A DNA stretch of 64,000 nt from Comamonas fluminis (GCF_019186805.1 NZ_CP066783.1:1687501-1751500), one strand, 5' to 3'. Positions 9,019 through 17,736 are shown, counted from the first letter of the stretch. Notes: generated by a model from the sequence alone, not told the origin. A program made the numbers and translations.

Positions 9019-9359
9019 CGCTGGCCTCCATCTCCGTGGTGATGCTGGGCCTCGGCAGGTGTATTGGCTGGCGGGTGTTTGCTTGCAGCCTGGGCTTTTT
9101 CCCACTGCACCACATCGGCATGGCCACGTGGAAACCGTGCTACTGCGGCATTGGCCGCTTTCCAGTCGCCGCTCTGATCGACAATGCTGCCACTGGCGGG
9201 CAGCGGCTGATGGTGCAGTGCTGCGGTGGGTGCATTGGGGTCAAAGACTGCGGGGCGGGCCGCAGAGGGCTGCACCGCATCTGCTGCAGAGGCCGGCAAA
9301 GCCGCGCCCAGCATGGCGGTGGCCAGAGCCAAAAAAACAAGGGAATGCGCTGTGCGCAT
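9015..9359 (-). CDS. Small periplasmic protein of unknown function, copper operon leader gene
   Basis: 114 residues. There is a signal peptide (SLVFLALATAMLGAALPASA). The mature part is Ala/Pro-rich and ends in a His cluster (AEAQHHHGDGGQR), with HHQPLP in the middle. I do not recognise a domain. It is the first gene of the copper operon and overlaps the TolC-like gene by four bases, so a copper-binding or accessory role is plausible but unproven. The C-terminal HHH could be a metal site. Confidence 0.7.
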   Translation of the reverse strand: MRTAHSLVFLALATAMLGAALPASAADAVQPSAARPAVFDPNAPTAALHHQPLPASGSIVDQSGDWKAANAAVARFPRGHADVVQWEKAQAASKHPPANTPAEAQHHHGDGGQR

Positions 9360-9428
9360 AAGAAATTCCTGAAGTCGAGACCAGATTCACGACCGCAAGG
9401 ATTTTGAGTGTTTTAAGCCTCAAGCCCA

Positions 9429-9453
9429 GATAGCAAACACGCTGGTTGCTATC
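9429..9453. repeat. Inverted repeat GATAGCAA...TTGCTATC upstream of the copper operon
   Basis: An 8-bp perfect inverted repeat has a 9-base spacer and is followed by AAAATTG. It lies about 70 bases upstream of the first gene of the copper operon. It could be a regulator site, but related GATAGC/GCTATC pairs recur in other intergenic gaps of this window, so a dispersed repeat is also possible. Confidence 0.4.
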
Positions 9454-9477
9454 AAAATTGCGGACGCACCTAGGGTG

Positions 9478-9936
9478 TCAGACGGCAGAAATCGGTGGCT
9501 TGATCAGCGCCAGGGGCGCAATGCTGGCAAAGCGATCCGCACCGTGACGGGGCTGAATCGTTGCAGGGATGGGAGTATTGAACAGAGCCCACTGAGGCTG
9601 ACCCAAAGCCGTATGGCACAGGCCGCAGGTGGTGCAGTGGCCGCCATGCGAGCCGCAGTCGCTGGCATCTGCAGCGCCGCATTGCACACTGGCAGAGCCA
9701 TGACCGGGACCATGGTGCATGGTCATCGCAGCATGCTCGTCATGGCTCATGTCCATATTTATGCCCATATGTGAGCCATGCGCCATGGAGTGATCCATAT
9801 CCGCCATCTGCTGCGTGACTGCTGCGACCATATGCGCTGGCGAATGAGCGGCAGGGCTTTCCATGGCCATGACATCGCCTGCCAGGCCACGCAGGGCCAG
9901 CAACAGCATCATGAACAGGGAAAGAAAGCGGCGCAT
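9478..9936 (-). CDS. His/Met-rich small secreted or membrane protein, copper-associated
   Basis: 152 residues from ATG at 9936 (a longer frame upstream is less likely because the hydrophobic signal starts here: MRRFLSLFMMLLLALRGLAG). The middle is very rich in Met and His (MADMDHSMAHGSHMG, MDMSHDEHAAMTMHHGPGHG) and is followed by clustered Cys/His (GHCTTCGLCHTA). This composition suggests Cu(I)/Cu(II) binding. The Cys part resembles the DUF2946-type small proteins found beside copper genes. It has the same orientation as the copper operon but is separated from it by 118 bases. Confidence 0.65.
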   Translation of the reverse strand: MRRFLSLFMMLLLALRGLAGDVMAMESPAAHSPAHMVAAVTQQMADMDHSMAHGSHMGINMDMSHDEHAAMTMHHGPGHGSASVQCGAADASDCGSHGGHCTTCGLCHTALGQPQWALFNTPIPATIQPRHGADRFASIAPLALIKPPISAV

Positions 9937-10113
9937 GGAGGGAATGATAAGCGCAGGCGGCAAAAATTCCTGCGGCAAGGTCTCTGGAATGGCTTGCTGG
10001 GCTTGTCTCTGAAATGTGAATATTTGTAATCAAATTCCTACATTTTTGATTATTCTGCTGCCTAGCAGGCAGCATCGATGCCATTTCAAACTTTGACCGA
10101 AAGGAGCAGGCCT

Positions 10114-11298
10114 GTGACGACTGGCCAATATTTCGCCTTGAGTTTGCCGATGGTGACCTTGCTGCTGGCGCTGGGCTTTGCGGCCTGCTGGTTCTGGCAG
10201 CCGCGCATGTCCCAGAGGCCAAGGCAGCATGACTGGGCCTGGATGGCTGGCTGCCTGGCGCTGTTCAGTTTGGGTCTGAGTGGACAGATCGCGCATATTC
10301 CGCGCGACTATGCACACAGCGCCGTGGTGTCGGCGCTGTGCTATCACCTGTCTGTCTGGTGCCTGGCCGAGGCCATGTGTGCGCGTTTTGGTGTGCGGGT
10401 GGACTGGTTGGGCGGCTTGCTTGCCGGTGGGATGGCGCTGGCGTTGCTGGTGTATTACGCCTATGTGAACTATCAGCTGTATGTGCGCATCTATGTGCTC
10501 AATTTCGGGCTGGGTGCGCAACTGGGGCTGTGCTGCTGGCGTTTGTTGCATAGCTGGAGCAGCTACCCCGGCAAGCTTGAGCGGGCCGTGCTCGGGATAT
10601 TTGGCCTGTTTGTGCTGAGCTTTTTTGTGCGCACTGTGCTGACCACGCCATCGACCCGCAGCATGGACGAATGGAAGATTGGCGGCTCTGCTTTCTGGAT
10701 TGTGCTGCAGCTGAGTTTGCTGGTTTTTGCGCTGCTGTTTGTCATGCTGTATGTGGCCATGGCCGTGCAGTCCATGGTCAACCGCCTGCAGGATGAGCGC
10801 AACCAAGACCCGCTGACCGAGTTGCTCAACCGCCGCGCTTTCTGGGAAGCGCTGGAGCATGGGCCGCGCCAGACGCAGCAGCCGCTGGGTTGCCTGCTGG
10901 TCTGTGATGTGGACTATTTCAAGCAGGTCAATGACCGCTGGGGTCATGGCGTGGGCGACGCTGCGTTGCAGGCGCTGGCGCGCATCCTGAAAGACTCGGT
11001 GCGCAAGGGCGACTTGGTCGCGCGCTTTGGTGGCGAAGAGTTTGTGCTGCTGCTTTATGGACTCACGCCTGCGGGTGCCCAGGCCGTGGGCGAGCGCATT
11101 CGCCAGCGCCTGCAAAAGCTGCGTTTTGCCGATCTGCCATCGAGCTTTCGCATCACGGTCAGCATGGGGCTGGTGCCTGTGCAGGAACCTGCGGCTCTGG
11201 CCTCATCGCTGCAACGCGCGGATGCGCTGCTCTATCAGGCCAAGCAGCAGGGGCGCAACCGCATATGCAGCGAGCCTCTGGCGGAGCTTGCTGCTTAA
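10114..11298 (+). CDS. Membrane diguanylate cyclase (GGDEF)
   Basis: 394 residues from GTG at 10114, chosen because AAGGAG at 10101-10106 sits 7 bases upstream; an ATG at 10078 has no such site. It makes cyclic di-GMP. About six hydrophobic segments form an N-terminal membrane domain of no recognised sensor type (FALSLPMVTLLLALGFAACWFW; LLAGGMALALLVYYAYV; FWIVLQLSLLVFALLFVML). The GGDEF domain begins at DPLTELLNRRAFW and has an intact active site RFGGEEF and an I-site RKGD, so it should be catalytic and product-inhibited. The gene converges with the P-type ATPase gene; only two bases separate the stops. Confidence 0.9.
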   Translation: MTTGQYFALSLPMVTLLLALGFAACWFWQPRMSQRPRQHDWAWMAGCLALFSLGLSGQIAHIPRDYAHSAVVSALCYHLSVWCLAEAMCARFGVRVDWLGGLLAGGMALALLVYYAYVNYQLYVRIYVLNFGLGAQLGLCCWRLLHSWSSYPGKLERAVLGIFGLFVLSFFVRTVLTTPSTRSMDEWKIGGSAFWIVLQLSLLVFALLFVMLYVAMAVQSMVNRLQDERNQDPLTELLNRRAFWEALEHGPRQTQQPLGCLLVCDVDYFKQVNDRWGHGVGDAALQALARILKDSVRKGDLVARFGGEEFVLLLYGLTPAGAQAVGERIRQRLQKLRFADLPSSFRITVSMGLVPVQEPAALASSLQRADALLYQAKQQGRNRICSEPLAELAA

Positions 11299-11300
11299 AC

Positions 11301-13475
11301 TTATCGCCCCCAGTGCCGCAGGCGCAGGCCATTGGCCACCACCAGCAGGCTCACGCCCATATCGGCCAGCACGGCCAGCCACATGCTGGCGTGGCCTGTG
11401 AGTGCCAGGATGAAGAACGCGACCTTGATGCCCAGTGCCAGACCAATGTTCTGCCACAGCACGCTGTGGGCGCGCTGCGAGAGGTCGACCACCTCGGGGA
11501 TGCGGCGCAGGTCATCGTTCATCAGCACCACGTCCGCCGTTTCCATGGCAATGCCGGTGGCATGCATGCCACCCATGGCAAAGCCGATATCGGCCTGAGC
11601 CAGCGCTGGCGCGTCGTTGATGCCGTCGCCCGTCATGGCCGTTGGGCCGATGTCGCGCTGCATTTCGCTCAGGGTTTTGAGCTTGTCCTCGGGCAGCATA
11701 TTGCCGCGCGCGTCGCTAATGCCGGCTTCTGCGGCTACGGTGCGCACAGTGGCGGTGTTGTCACCGCTGAGCACCACGGGTTTGACGCCCAGCGCCTGCA
11801 ATTGCTGCACGGCTTCCTTGGCCTGAGGACGCAGCGGGTCTGCCACAGCAAACAGGGCTTGCACCCCCAGGCTATTGGCCAGCAGGGTGACGGTGCGGCC
11901 TTGCTGTTCCTGCAGACTGAGCGTAGCTTTCAGCTCGGCACTGTCCCAGCCTTGCTCGCCCACCCAGCGAAGATTGGCCAGCGTCCACCGCTCGCCATCG
12001 ACCATGGCCTGCACGCCGCGTCCGGGCAGGGCCTGAAGTTGCTGTGCTTCGGCAAAGTTCTGCCCCACTTTTTCTTGCAGACCCTGTGCAATGGCACGCG
12101 AGACCGGGTGGTCCGAGCGTGAAGCCAGTGCATAGACGCGGGCAGCGGCTTCATCGCTGGCTGCGCCATTCCAGCTTTGCCAGTCCACCAGTTGGGGCGA
12201 GCCGGTGGTCAGCGTGCCGGTTTTGTCCAGCGCAATGGCTTTGAGCTGGCGAGCGCTCTCCAGCGCACTGCCGCCCTTGATCAGAATGCCGCGCTTGGCC
12301 GCAGCGGTGAGGGCGCTGACCACCGTCACAGGGGTAGAGAGCACCAGTGCGCAAGGGCAGGCAATGACCAGCAGGGCCAGCGCCTGATAAGCCGCCTGGT
12401 GCCAGGTCCAGTCCATGACCCAGGGTGCCAGCACACCCAGCGCAATCGCCAGCACCAGCACGATGGGGGTGTAAATCTCGGCAAAGCGATCGACAAAGCG
12501 CTGGGTAGGGGCCTTGGACGACTGGGCCTGTTCCACGGCATGCACGATGCGGGCAATCAGGCTGTCGCTGGCGGGAGCGGTAACGCGCAGGTGCAATTCA
12601 CCGTCCTGGTTGATGGAGCCGGCGTAGAGCTCATCGCCCGGGCCTTTGTGCGCCAGAGCGCTCTCGCCGGTGATGGGCGCCTGATTGACCGAGCTTTCGC
12701 CTTCCGTCACCTCACCATCCAGCGGCACGCGGGCGCCGGGGGGAATGCGCAGCACGGAGCCTAGCGGCACATCGCTCACCGCCATGCGCTGGGTGCTGCC
12801 GTCGGGCTGCAGCACATCAGCCGTTTCGGGGGCCAGTTGCAGCAGATTGCGAATCGCCATGCGGGCCTTGTCCATGGCCTGGTCTTCAATGCGCTCGGCG
12901 GCGGCATACAGCGCCATGACCATGGCCGCTTCGGGCCACTGCCCGATGATGAAAGCGCCGGTGACGGCCACCGCCATCAGCGCATGAATGCCCAGCTTGA
13001 AGCGAAACAAATCCTTGATGCCGGCCTTGTAAACCCCCAGTCCCGAGAGCGCAATACCCAGCACCGCCAGCGCCATGCCCAGGTATTGCAGCACCACATT
13101 CGAGCCATCGCCGCCAAACCAGTGGCAGGCCTCGGCCGCCAAAGCCGCTGCCAGCGCCGCGTAAATGCGCGGCCAGCCGGGCAGCACGCCGTGGTCGTGC
13201 CCGTGGTCATGGCCATCGTGCTCGTCATGATCGTCGCCATGGGTGTGGTCATGGCTCTTGGTGGGCTGGCTGATGGAAAACGGCGCGCAGCAGCCAGTGC
13301 CGCAGGCGGAATCGGCGGTTTCTGCTACTGATTTAGTAGAAGTTGCAGCGCGCGCATGATCGTGCCCATGGTCATGGTCATGGTCATGGTCATGGTCATG
13401 GCTGTGCTCACCATGATGCGCATGCTCGTGGCTGTCATGGGTGTGGGCTGGGTTGGACAGGCTTTCTTGCTTCAT
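11301..13475 (-). CDS. Zn/Cd/Pb-type P1B ATPase with His-rich N-terminus
   Basis: 724 residues. It is an inner-membrane heavy-metal exporter (ZntA/CadA/PbrA group). There is no ferredoxin-like HMA domain with GMxCxxC. Instead residues 11-42 are a His/Asp run (HDHDHDHD...), followed by a CGTGCC cluster (Cys58, 62, 63) and a second His/Asp-rich stretch ending before the first TM segment. Core motifs are intact: ITGES, the CPC metal site in IACPCALVLSTP, phosphorylation motif DKTGTLT, and GDGINDAPALAQAD. CPC with the preceding residues fits Zn/Cd/Pb better than Cu. It is divergent from a CadR/PbrR-type regulator whose operator lies in the shared gap. The coding DNA of the His run is a hexanucleotide repeat. 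Confidence 0.9.
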   Translation of the reverse strand: MKQESLSNPAHTHDSHEHAHHGEHSHDHDHDHDHDHGHDHARAATSTKSVAETADSACGTGCCAPFSISQPTKSHDHTHGDDHDEHDGHDHGHDHGVLPGWPRIYAALAAALAAEACHWFGGDGSNVVLQYLGMALAVLGIALSGLGVYKAGIKDLFRFKLGIHALMAVAVTGAFIIGQWPEAAMVMALYAAAERIEDQAMDKARMAIRNLLQLAPETADVLQPDGSTQRMAVSDVPLGSVLRIPPGARVPLDGEVTEGESSVNQAPITGESALAHKGPGDELYAGSINQDGELHLRVTAPASDSLIARIVHAVEQAQSSKAPTQRFVDRFAEIYTPIVLVLAIALGVLAPWVMDWTWHQAAYQALALLVIACPCALVLSTPVTVVSALTAAAKRGILIKGGSALESARQLKAIALDKTGTLTTGSPQLVDWQSWNGAASDEAAARVYALASRSDHPVSRAIAQGLQEKVGQNFAEAQQLQALPGRGVQAMVDGERWTLANLRWVGEQGWDSAELKATLSLQEQQGRTVTLLANSLGVQALFAVADPLRPQAKEAVQQLQALGVKPVVLSGDNTATVRTVAAEAGISDARGNMLPEDKLKTLSEMQRDIGPTAMTGDGINDAPALAQADIGFAMGGMHATGIAMETADVVLMNDDLRRIPEVVDLSQRAHSVLWQNIGLALGIKVAFFILALTGHASMWLAVLADMGVSLLVVANGLRLRHWGR
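13367..13401. repeat. CATGGT hexanucleotide tandem repeat inside the ATPase gene
   Basis: Five perfect CATGGT units lie at 13367-13396, followed by a partial sixth (CATGG). On the minus strand they encode alternating His-Asp. Copy changes would keep the reading frame and alter the length of the His/Asp run. Confidence 0.8.
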
Positions 13476-13480
13476 GGCAG

Positions 13481-13512
13481 TATTGAAAACAATAAAGTCA
13501 CTTCAAGGTCAA
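13481..13512 (-). promoter_or_regulatory. MerR-type promoter/operator of the metal ATPase gene
   Basis: On the minus strand TTGACC (13507-13512) and TCAATA (13481-13486) are separated by 20 bases, the over-long spacer typical of MerR-family promoters. An imperfect dyad (ACCTTGAAGT / ACTTTATTGT, 7 of 10 positions symmetric) fills the spacer. It lies between the divergent regulator and ATPase genes. Confidence 0.65.
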
Positions 13513-13514
13513 GC

Positions 13515-13988
13515 ATGGCCCTCAATTCCCCTGATCTTCCGCGCTGGCGCATTGGTGAGGCGGCCAGGCGCTCGGGCATCGCCGCCGCCAATATTCGTTA
13601 CTACGAAAAAGAGCAATTGCTTTCTGCAGGCGTGCGCGAGGACAACCAGTACCGCCTCTACACCGATGGCGATGTGCACCGCCTGCGCTTTATCCGCCTG
13701 TGCCGCGCCATGGATATGTCGCTGGATGAGGTGCGCACCTTGCTGGCGCTGGACGGCGCACGCAAGGCCGATTGTGTGGCAGCCCGTGACACGCTGGACA
13801 CGCATCTGGGCCATGTGCGTGAGCGCCTGGCAGAGCTGCAGGCGCTGGAGCATGAGCTGGAACACCTGCGCGGCCAGTGTGATGGCACGGACAGCTATTG
13901 CCACATCATCGAAGCCCTGCATGCCCAGGCCGATGAGCCCTTGCCCGAGACTTTGCAGGGTGGCGCTGCCACGAAGCGCCATGTCTGA
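13515..13988 (+). CDS. MerR-family heavy-metal regulator (CadR/PbrR type)
   Basis: 157 residues from ATG at 13515; longer upstream frames run through the His-coding repeat of the opposite gene and are not credible. The N-terminal winged helix is clear (WRIGEAARRSGIAAANIRYYEKEQLL), followed by the dimerisation helix. Metal ligands match the CadR/PbrR pattern: Cys87, Cys122 and Cys129 (KADCVAA; GQCDGTDSYCH). It should bind Cd/Zn/Pb and activate the divergent ATPase gene by re-aligning the 20-base-spaced promoter. Only 57 bases separate it from the next gene, the MlaE-like permease. Confidence 0.9.
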   Translation: MALNSPDLPRWRIGEAARRSGIAAANIRYYEKEQLLSAGVREDNQYRLYTDGDVHRLRFIRLCRAMDMSLDEVRTLLALDGARKADCVAARDTLDTHLGHVRERLAELQALEHELEHLRGQCDGTDSYCHIIEALHAQADEPLPETLQGGAATKRHV

Positions 13989-14045
13989 CACGCCGCATCT
14001 GCGCTTTGCGCCCATGCCATTTGCGGCGAACGCTATCATTCCTGC

Positions 14046-14849
14046 ATGAGCTGGAGCGAAACCACCCTCAAGCTGCCCGGGCGACTGTGGGCCGGGCTGC
14101 TTGCCCAGGCCATGGCCTGGTGGCGCAGCATTTACCTGACGGCGGTAGTGCTGGTGCTGGTGGTCACCCCTTCCAGCTACCGGCGCGGAGCCCGCGGCAT
14201 GCTGGCGCAGCAGATTTATGCGCAAACCGCGCCCATCCTCACCGGCTTTACGGCGCTGGCGGCGCTGCTGTGCGCGGTGATTGCGCGTATTGTGATGGTG
14301 ACGGCGCAAAGCTATGGCCTGTCGCGCTATGCGCTGGACCTGGTAGTGCGGGTGATGGTGATTGAGCTGATTCCACTGACGGCAGCGCTGTTCGTGGCCA
14401 TGCGCTGCACCATTCCGGCGGGCGTGCAGGTGGTGCAGATGCGAACGAGTGGGCAGCTCGATGCCTGGCGGCGCCAGGGCATAGACCCGATTCGCGCCGC
14501 ACTGGTCCCGCGTGCGGCTGCTGGCGTTTTTGCCGCCATCACGCTGGCAGCGCTGAGCGTGATCGTGGCACTGGTGACGGTGTACATCACCGTTTATGGT
14601 TTCAGTCTGGCGGGGTTTGGTGGCTACACCCGGGTGTTCGGGCGCATTTTTACGCCGTCACTGACGCTGGTGTTTTTGCTCAAAACCTGGTTCTTCAGCC
14701 TGGCCGTGGCCATTATGCCGCTGGCCTCGGCGCTGTACACACCTGTTGCGCGCCACCGCCAGGGCGGGGCCGAGCTTGGTGGTTTTGCCCGCATGTTTGC
14801 TGTGTTGCTGCTGATCGAGGTGATCTCGCTCATGGGCAACTATTACTGA
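14046..14849 (+). CDS. MlaE-type ABC transporter permease
   Basis: 267 residues. It is the integral-membrane subunit of an MCE-type lipid transporter. Five or six TM segments are visible (SIYLTAVVLVLVVTP; ILTGFTALAALLCAVIARIV; AAITLAALSVIVALVTVYITV; MFAVLLLIEVISLMGNYY). The MlaE core follows the family, including the ELIPLTAALFVAMR stretch and the segment VQMRTSGQLDAWRRQGIDPI that replaces the usual E-x-x-A-L/G-V-P coupling helix. The ATPase that should precede it is absent; a MerR gene is upstream instead. It is followed 13 bases later by the MlaD-like gene. Confidence 0.8.
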   Translation: MSWSETTLKLPGRLWAGLLAQAMAWWRSIYLTAVVLVLVVTPSSYRRGARGMLAQQIYAQTAPILTGFTALAALLCAVIARIVMVTAQSYGLSRYALDLVVRVMVIELIPLTAALFVAMRCTIPAGVQVVQMRTSGQLDAWRRQGIDPIRAALVPRAAAGVFAAITLAALSVIVALVTVYITVYGFSLAGFGGYTRVFGRIFTPSLTLVFLLKTWFFSLAVAIMPLASALYTPVARHRQGGAELGGFARMFAVLLLIEVISLMGNYY

Positions 14850-14862
14850 TAAGGATGTAGCG

Positions 14863-15897
14863 GTGACTGAATCCGATAAATCCGCAATGAGCAGCGCCGT
14901 ATCGCGCAGCAGAGAAACCCGAATGGCCGAGGAGCAGTTGATTGACGATGAGCTGCTGGACCTCAAGCCCGTAGCCCATCTGCGCGCCAAGGCGGCGGCG
15001 CTGCTGGCGCTGACGCTGCTGCTGATTGTGGGTGCTGCTGGCTATCTGCTGTATGCGCGGGGCGTATTCGAGCCCACGCAACAACTGGTGCTGACGGCGG
15101 ATGACTCCGAGGGCGTGACTGTGGGCATGGACATGACGTTCTCTGGCTTTGCCATTGGTCGTGTCAGCAAGATTGAGCTGGCCAAAGATGGTTCTGTGCG
15201 TATTCTGGTTGATGTGCCAGAGAAAGATGCCCACTGGCTGCGTCAGTCTAGTGTGTTCACGCTGGTCAAGGGCATTGTGGGTGGCACCACCATCAAGGCC
15301 TATTCAGGCATGCTGGATGATGCCCCTTTGCCCCCTGATTCTGTACGCCCTGTGCTGAGCGGGGACGCTACGGCAGAGCTGCCGCAGATCATCAACTCTG
15401 CCAAGGAAGTGCTGGCCAATGTGGCGGCCATGACTTCGACCGATTCGGCGCTGGGTGGCTCTCTGGCCGAAGTGCGCAAACTGGCGGAACGCATGCAAGG
15501 GCAGGGCGGCGCCCTGGGCGTAGTACTGGGCAGCGACGAAGAGGCCAAGAAAGTAACCCAGTTGCTGGAGCGCACCAGCTCCGTGGTGGCGCGCATGGAC
15601 CGCATGGTGGCACGTGCGGATAGCCAAGTGTTTGATGCCAATGGCGTCATGCCCCAGGTCAAGGCAACCGTCGAGCAGCTCAACGGACTGCTGGCCGATA
15701 CGCGCAAGAGCATGGCCAAGGTGGACTCGGTACTGGCTGATCTGCAGGTGGTGGGCAGCAATACCAAAGAAGCATCCACTGATCTCGGTGCCTTGCGCGC
15801 TGAAGTCGAGAGCAACTTGTTGCGCCTGGAATCCGTGCTCAATGATTTGCAGCGCAAATGGCCGTTCGCCCATAAACCGGATTTGAAGCTGCCATGA
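14863..15897 (+). CDS. MlaD-type MCE-domain protein
   Basis: 344 residues from GTG. It is the periplasmic substrate-binding subunit of an MCE lipid transporter, anchored by one TM helix (AALLALTLLLIVGAAGYLLYA, about 47-67). A single MCE domain follows at about 70-150 (DSEGVTVGMDMTFSGFAIGRVSKIEL; GTTIKAYSG). A long helical region comes next (residues 175-335) with repeated Leu/Val heptads, expected to oligomerise into a tunnel. It overlaps the next gene by four bases. It is part of the permease-MCE-lipoprotein unit. Confidence 0.88.
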   Translation: MTESDKSAMSSAVSRSRETRMAEEQLIDDELLDLKPVAHLRAKAAALLALTLLLIVGAAGYLLYARGVFEPTQQLVLTADDSEGVTVGMDMTFSGFAIGRVSKIELAKDGSVRILVDVPEKDAHWLRQSSVFTLVKGIVGGTTIKAYSGMLDDAPLPPDSVRPVLSGDATAELPQIINSAKEVLANVAAMTSTDSALGGSLAEVRKLAERMQGQGGALGVVLGSDEEAKKVTQLLERTSSVVARMDRMVARADSQVFDANGVMPQVKATVEQLNGLLADTRKSMAKVDSVLADLQVVGSNTKEASTDLGALRAEVESNLLRLESVLNDLQRKWPFAHKPDLKLP

Positions 15898-16589
15898 CCT
15901 CATACCTTAAACAAAAAGTGCCTCAGGTCCTCAATGGTAAAGCGCTGGCTGCTATTGCTGTGATAGCGCTAGCTGGTTGCGGCAGTCAGCCGCCAGCACC
16001 AGACTGGGCATTGAGCGCCGAGGCTGCGGCCACAAAAGCCACAAGCGCGTATCTGCAGGGCCAGCAGCGCGTGGAAGCCCTGCAATGGCAAAAAGCCCGC
16101 GACGCCGTGGCCAGCACGGGGCGCCCTGATCTGGCCGCCCGGGTGGAGTTGATGCGCTGCGCAGCCCAGGTTGCCAGTCTGCAGTGGGACAACTGCCCTG
16201 GTTATCAGTCGCTGGCAGCAGATGCCCAACCTGCAGAGCAAGCCTATGCGCGCTATCTGCAAGCCCAGCTGGATATGGCCGATATTCCACAACTGCCCGA
16301 GCCGCAGCGAGCCGTGGCTTCGGCCATTGCCGCATCAGGCACGCCAGCTCTCGCAAATATCAAAGACCCCTTATCCCGCCTCGTCGCCGCAGGCGTCGCA
16401 CTGCGTGCGGGCAGCGCATCGCCTGAACTGTTGCAACTGGGTGTGGACACCGCCTCGGCACAAGGCTGGCGCAGGCCTTTGATGGCCTGGCTGCTACTGC
16501 AACGTAAAGCCGCGCAGCAAGGCGGCAATGTGCAAGAAGCGGCGGTTATTGACCGGCGTTTGAAGTTGCTGGAATCGCCCAAGCCTTGA
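15894..16589 (+). CDS. Lipoprotein of unknown function in the MCE unit
   Basis: 231 residues. There is a lipoprotein signal (ALAAIAVIALAGCGS) with a Cys at about residue 29. The mature part is Ala/Gln-rich and mostly helical, perhaps TPR-like (ARVELMRCAAQVASL; AYARYLQAQLDMAD). I recognise no catalytic motif. Its ATG overlaps the MCE stop (ATGA) and it ends at a strong terminator, so it is the last gene of the MCE unit. It may be the outer-membrane end of the lipid transport system, but this is inference. Confidence 0.75.
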   Translation: MTSYLKQKVPQVLNGKALAAIAVIALAGCGSQPPAPDWALSAEAAATKATSAYLQGQQRVEALQWQKARDAVASTGRPDLAARVELMRCAAQVASLQWDNCPGYQSLAADAQPAEQAYARYLQAQLDMADIPQLPEPQRAVASAIAASGTPALANIKDPLSRLVAAGVALRAGSASPELLQLGVDTASAQGWRRPLMAWLLLQRKAAQQGGNVQEAAVIDRRLKLLESPKP

Positions 16590-16610
16590 GTTGAGCAACT
16601 GCAGAAAACA

Positions 16611-16639
16611 AAAAGCGAGGCCGGGGCCTCGCTTTTTTT
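16611..16639. terminator. Rho-independent terminator between convergent genes
   Basis: The stem AAAGCGAGGCC/GGCCTCGCTTT with a short loop is followed by a T-run. An A-run on the other side lets it serve both the MCE unit and the convergent porin gene. Confidence 0.88.
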
Positions 16640-16674
16640 GGGGCAATCCAGGCCAGAGGCCTGGATCATCACGC

Positions 16675-17736
16675 TTAGAAGCGGTGACGGATACCCACAG
16701 CCACGCTGGTGCCAGACTTGGTGTCTGTCCACTTCACGCGGTCATACATCACAGCACCGTAAACGTCGGTGCGCTTGGACAGAAAGTGGTCGTAGCCCAG
16801 GGTGTAAGTGGTGCGTTTGCCTTCATCCAGACCCACTTCAGACTTGGTGTGAGCTGCTGCAGCCTTGAAGGTGCCAGCGGTGCCTGTCACGGGCACGTCC
16901 AGACCCAGAGAGTAAGTGGTGTTCTTGATATCTACTGGCAGAGTCTGAGCTTTGACCTTGGCCTGGCCATAAGTGCCATACAGTTTCACAACGTTGAAGT
17001 TGTAAGAGCCGCCGACCATCCAGTCGCTCTTGGTATCTTGGACGGTGTGGCCTTGAGCGCCAGCGATCTGAACGCGTTCATAGAAGGCAGTCAGGTTCAG
17101 TGGGCCTGCACCGTACAGCACGTTTGCACCGACGTTCTTTTTGCCGCGTTGACCAGAGGCAGACTGCTCGCCAAACTGATAGTGAACATTGGCCTTCAGA
17201 CCGCTGAAATCAGGGGTGGAGTAAACAATCTGGTTGCTCCAGCCGGTATCCGTACCAGTGGTGACTTGTGCATTTGTCCAGCCTGCAGAGAAGTTAGGCA
17301 CGTTTGCATGCAGCACCAGTGGGGAGACTGTGAAAGAGTCCCCAAAGGGGTTGGTCAGAATGGTAGGCAGGAAGTTAGGAGCCATGCCGCGGCCCAGGCC
17401 CACGCGACCAAAGCTGCCGCTCAGACCGACGTTTGCATCGCGAGAGAAAAAGGTATCGCCGGGAATACCGCGATTCATCTCACCGCTGTCTGCGCGGAAG
17501 AAGGCAGTGATATTGAAGTCCGCCTTGAGGCCACCACCCAGATCTTCAGTGCCTTTCAGGCCCCACCAGGAGGTAGTCAGGCCGCCAGAGCCAACGACAC
17601 CGGTGCGATCAGTGCCGGGTGCCTTCAAAGAGCCGGCATACATATCTACCAAGCCAGTCAGTTGCACATTGCTTTGAGCGTGAGCGGCGCTGGCGCATGC
17701 CAGCACAGCAGCGATAGCGATCAAGGAATTCTTCAT
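16675..17736 (-). CDS. Gram-negative porin (OmpC-like, betaproteobacterial)
   Basis: 353 residues from ATG at 17736, where a signal peptide starts (MKNSLIAIAAVLACASAAHAQ). It is a 16-strand trimeric outer-membrane general porin. It begins SNVQLTGLVDMYAG and has alternating beta-strand patterns (ADFNITAFFRADSG; LKANVHYQFGEQSA; TYTLGYDHFLSKRTDVYG). It ends in the C-terminal strand with terminal Phe (GIRHRF) required for outer-membrane assembly. It is monocistronic, with the shared terminator at 16611-16639 downstream and a long leader region upstream. Confidence 0.93.
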   Translation of the reverse strand: MKNSLIAIAAVLACASAAHAQSNVQLTGLVDMYAGSLKAPGTDRTGVVGSGGLTTSWWGLKGTEDLGGGLKADFNITAFFRADSGEMNRGIPGDTFFSRDANVGLSGSFGRVGLGRGMAPNFLPTILTNPFGDSFTVSPLVLHANVPNFSAGWTNAQVTTGTDTGWSNQIVYSTPDFSGLKANVHYQFGEQSASGQRGKKNVGANVLYGAGPLNLTAFYERVQIAGAQGHTVQDTKSDWMVGGSYNFNVVKLYGTYGQAKVKAQTLPVDIKNTTYSLGLDVPVTGTAGTFKAAAAHTKSEVGLDEGKRTTYTLGYDHFLSKRTDVYGAVMYDRVKWTDTKSGTSVAVGIRHRF

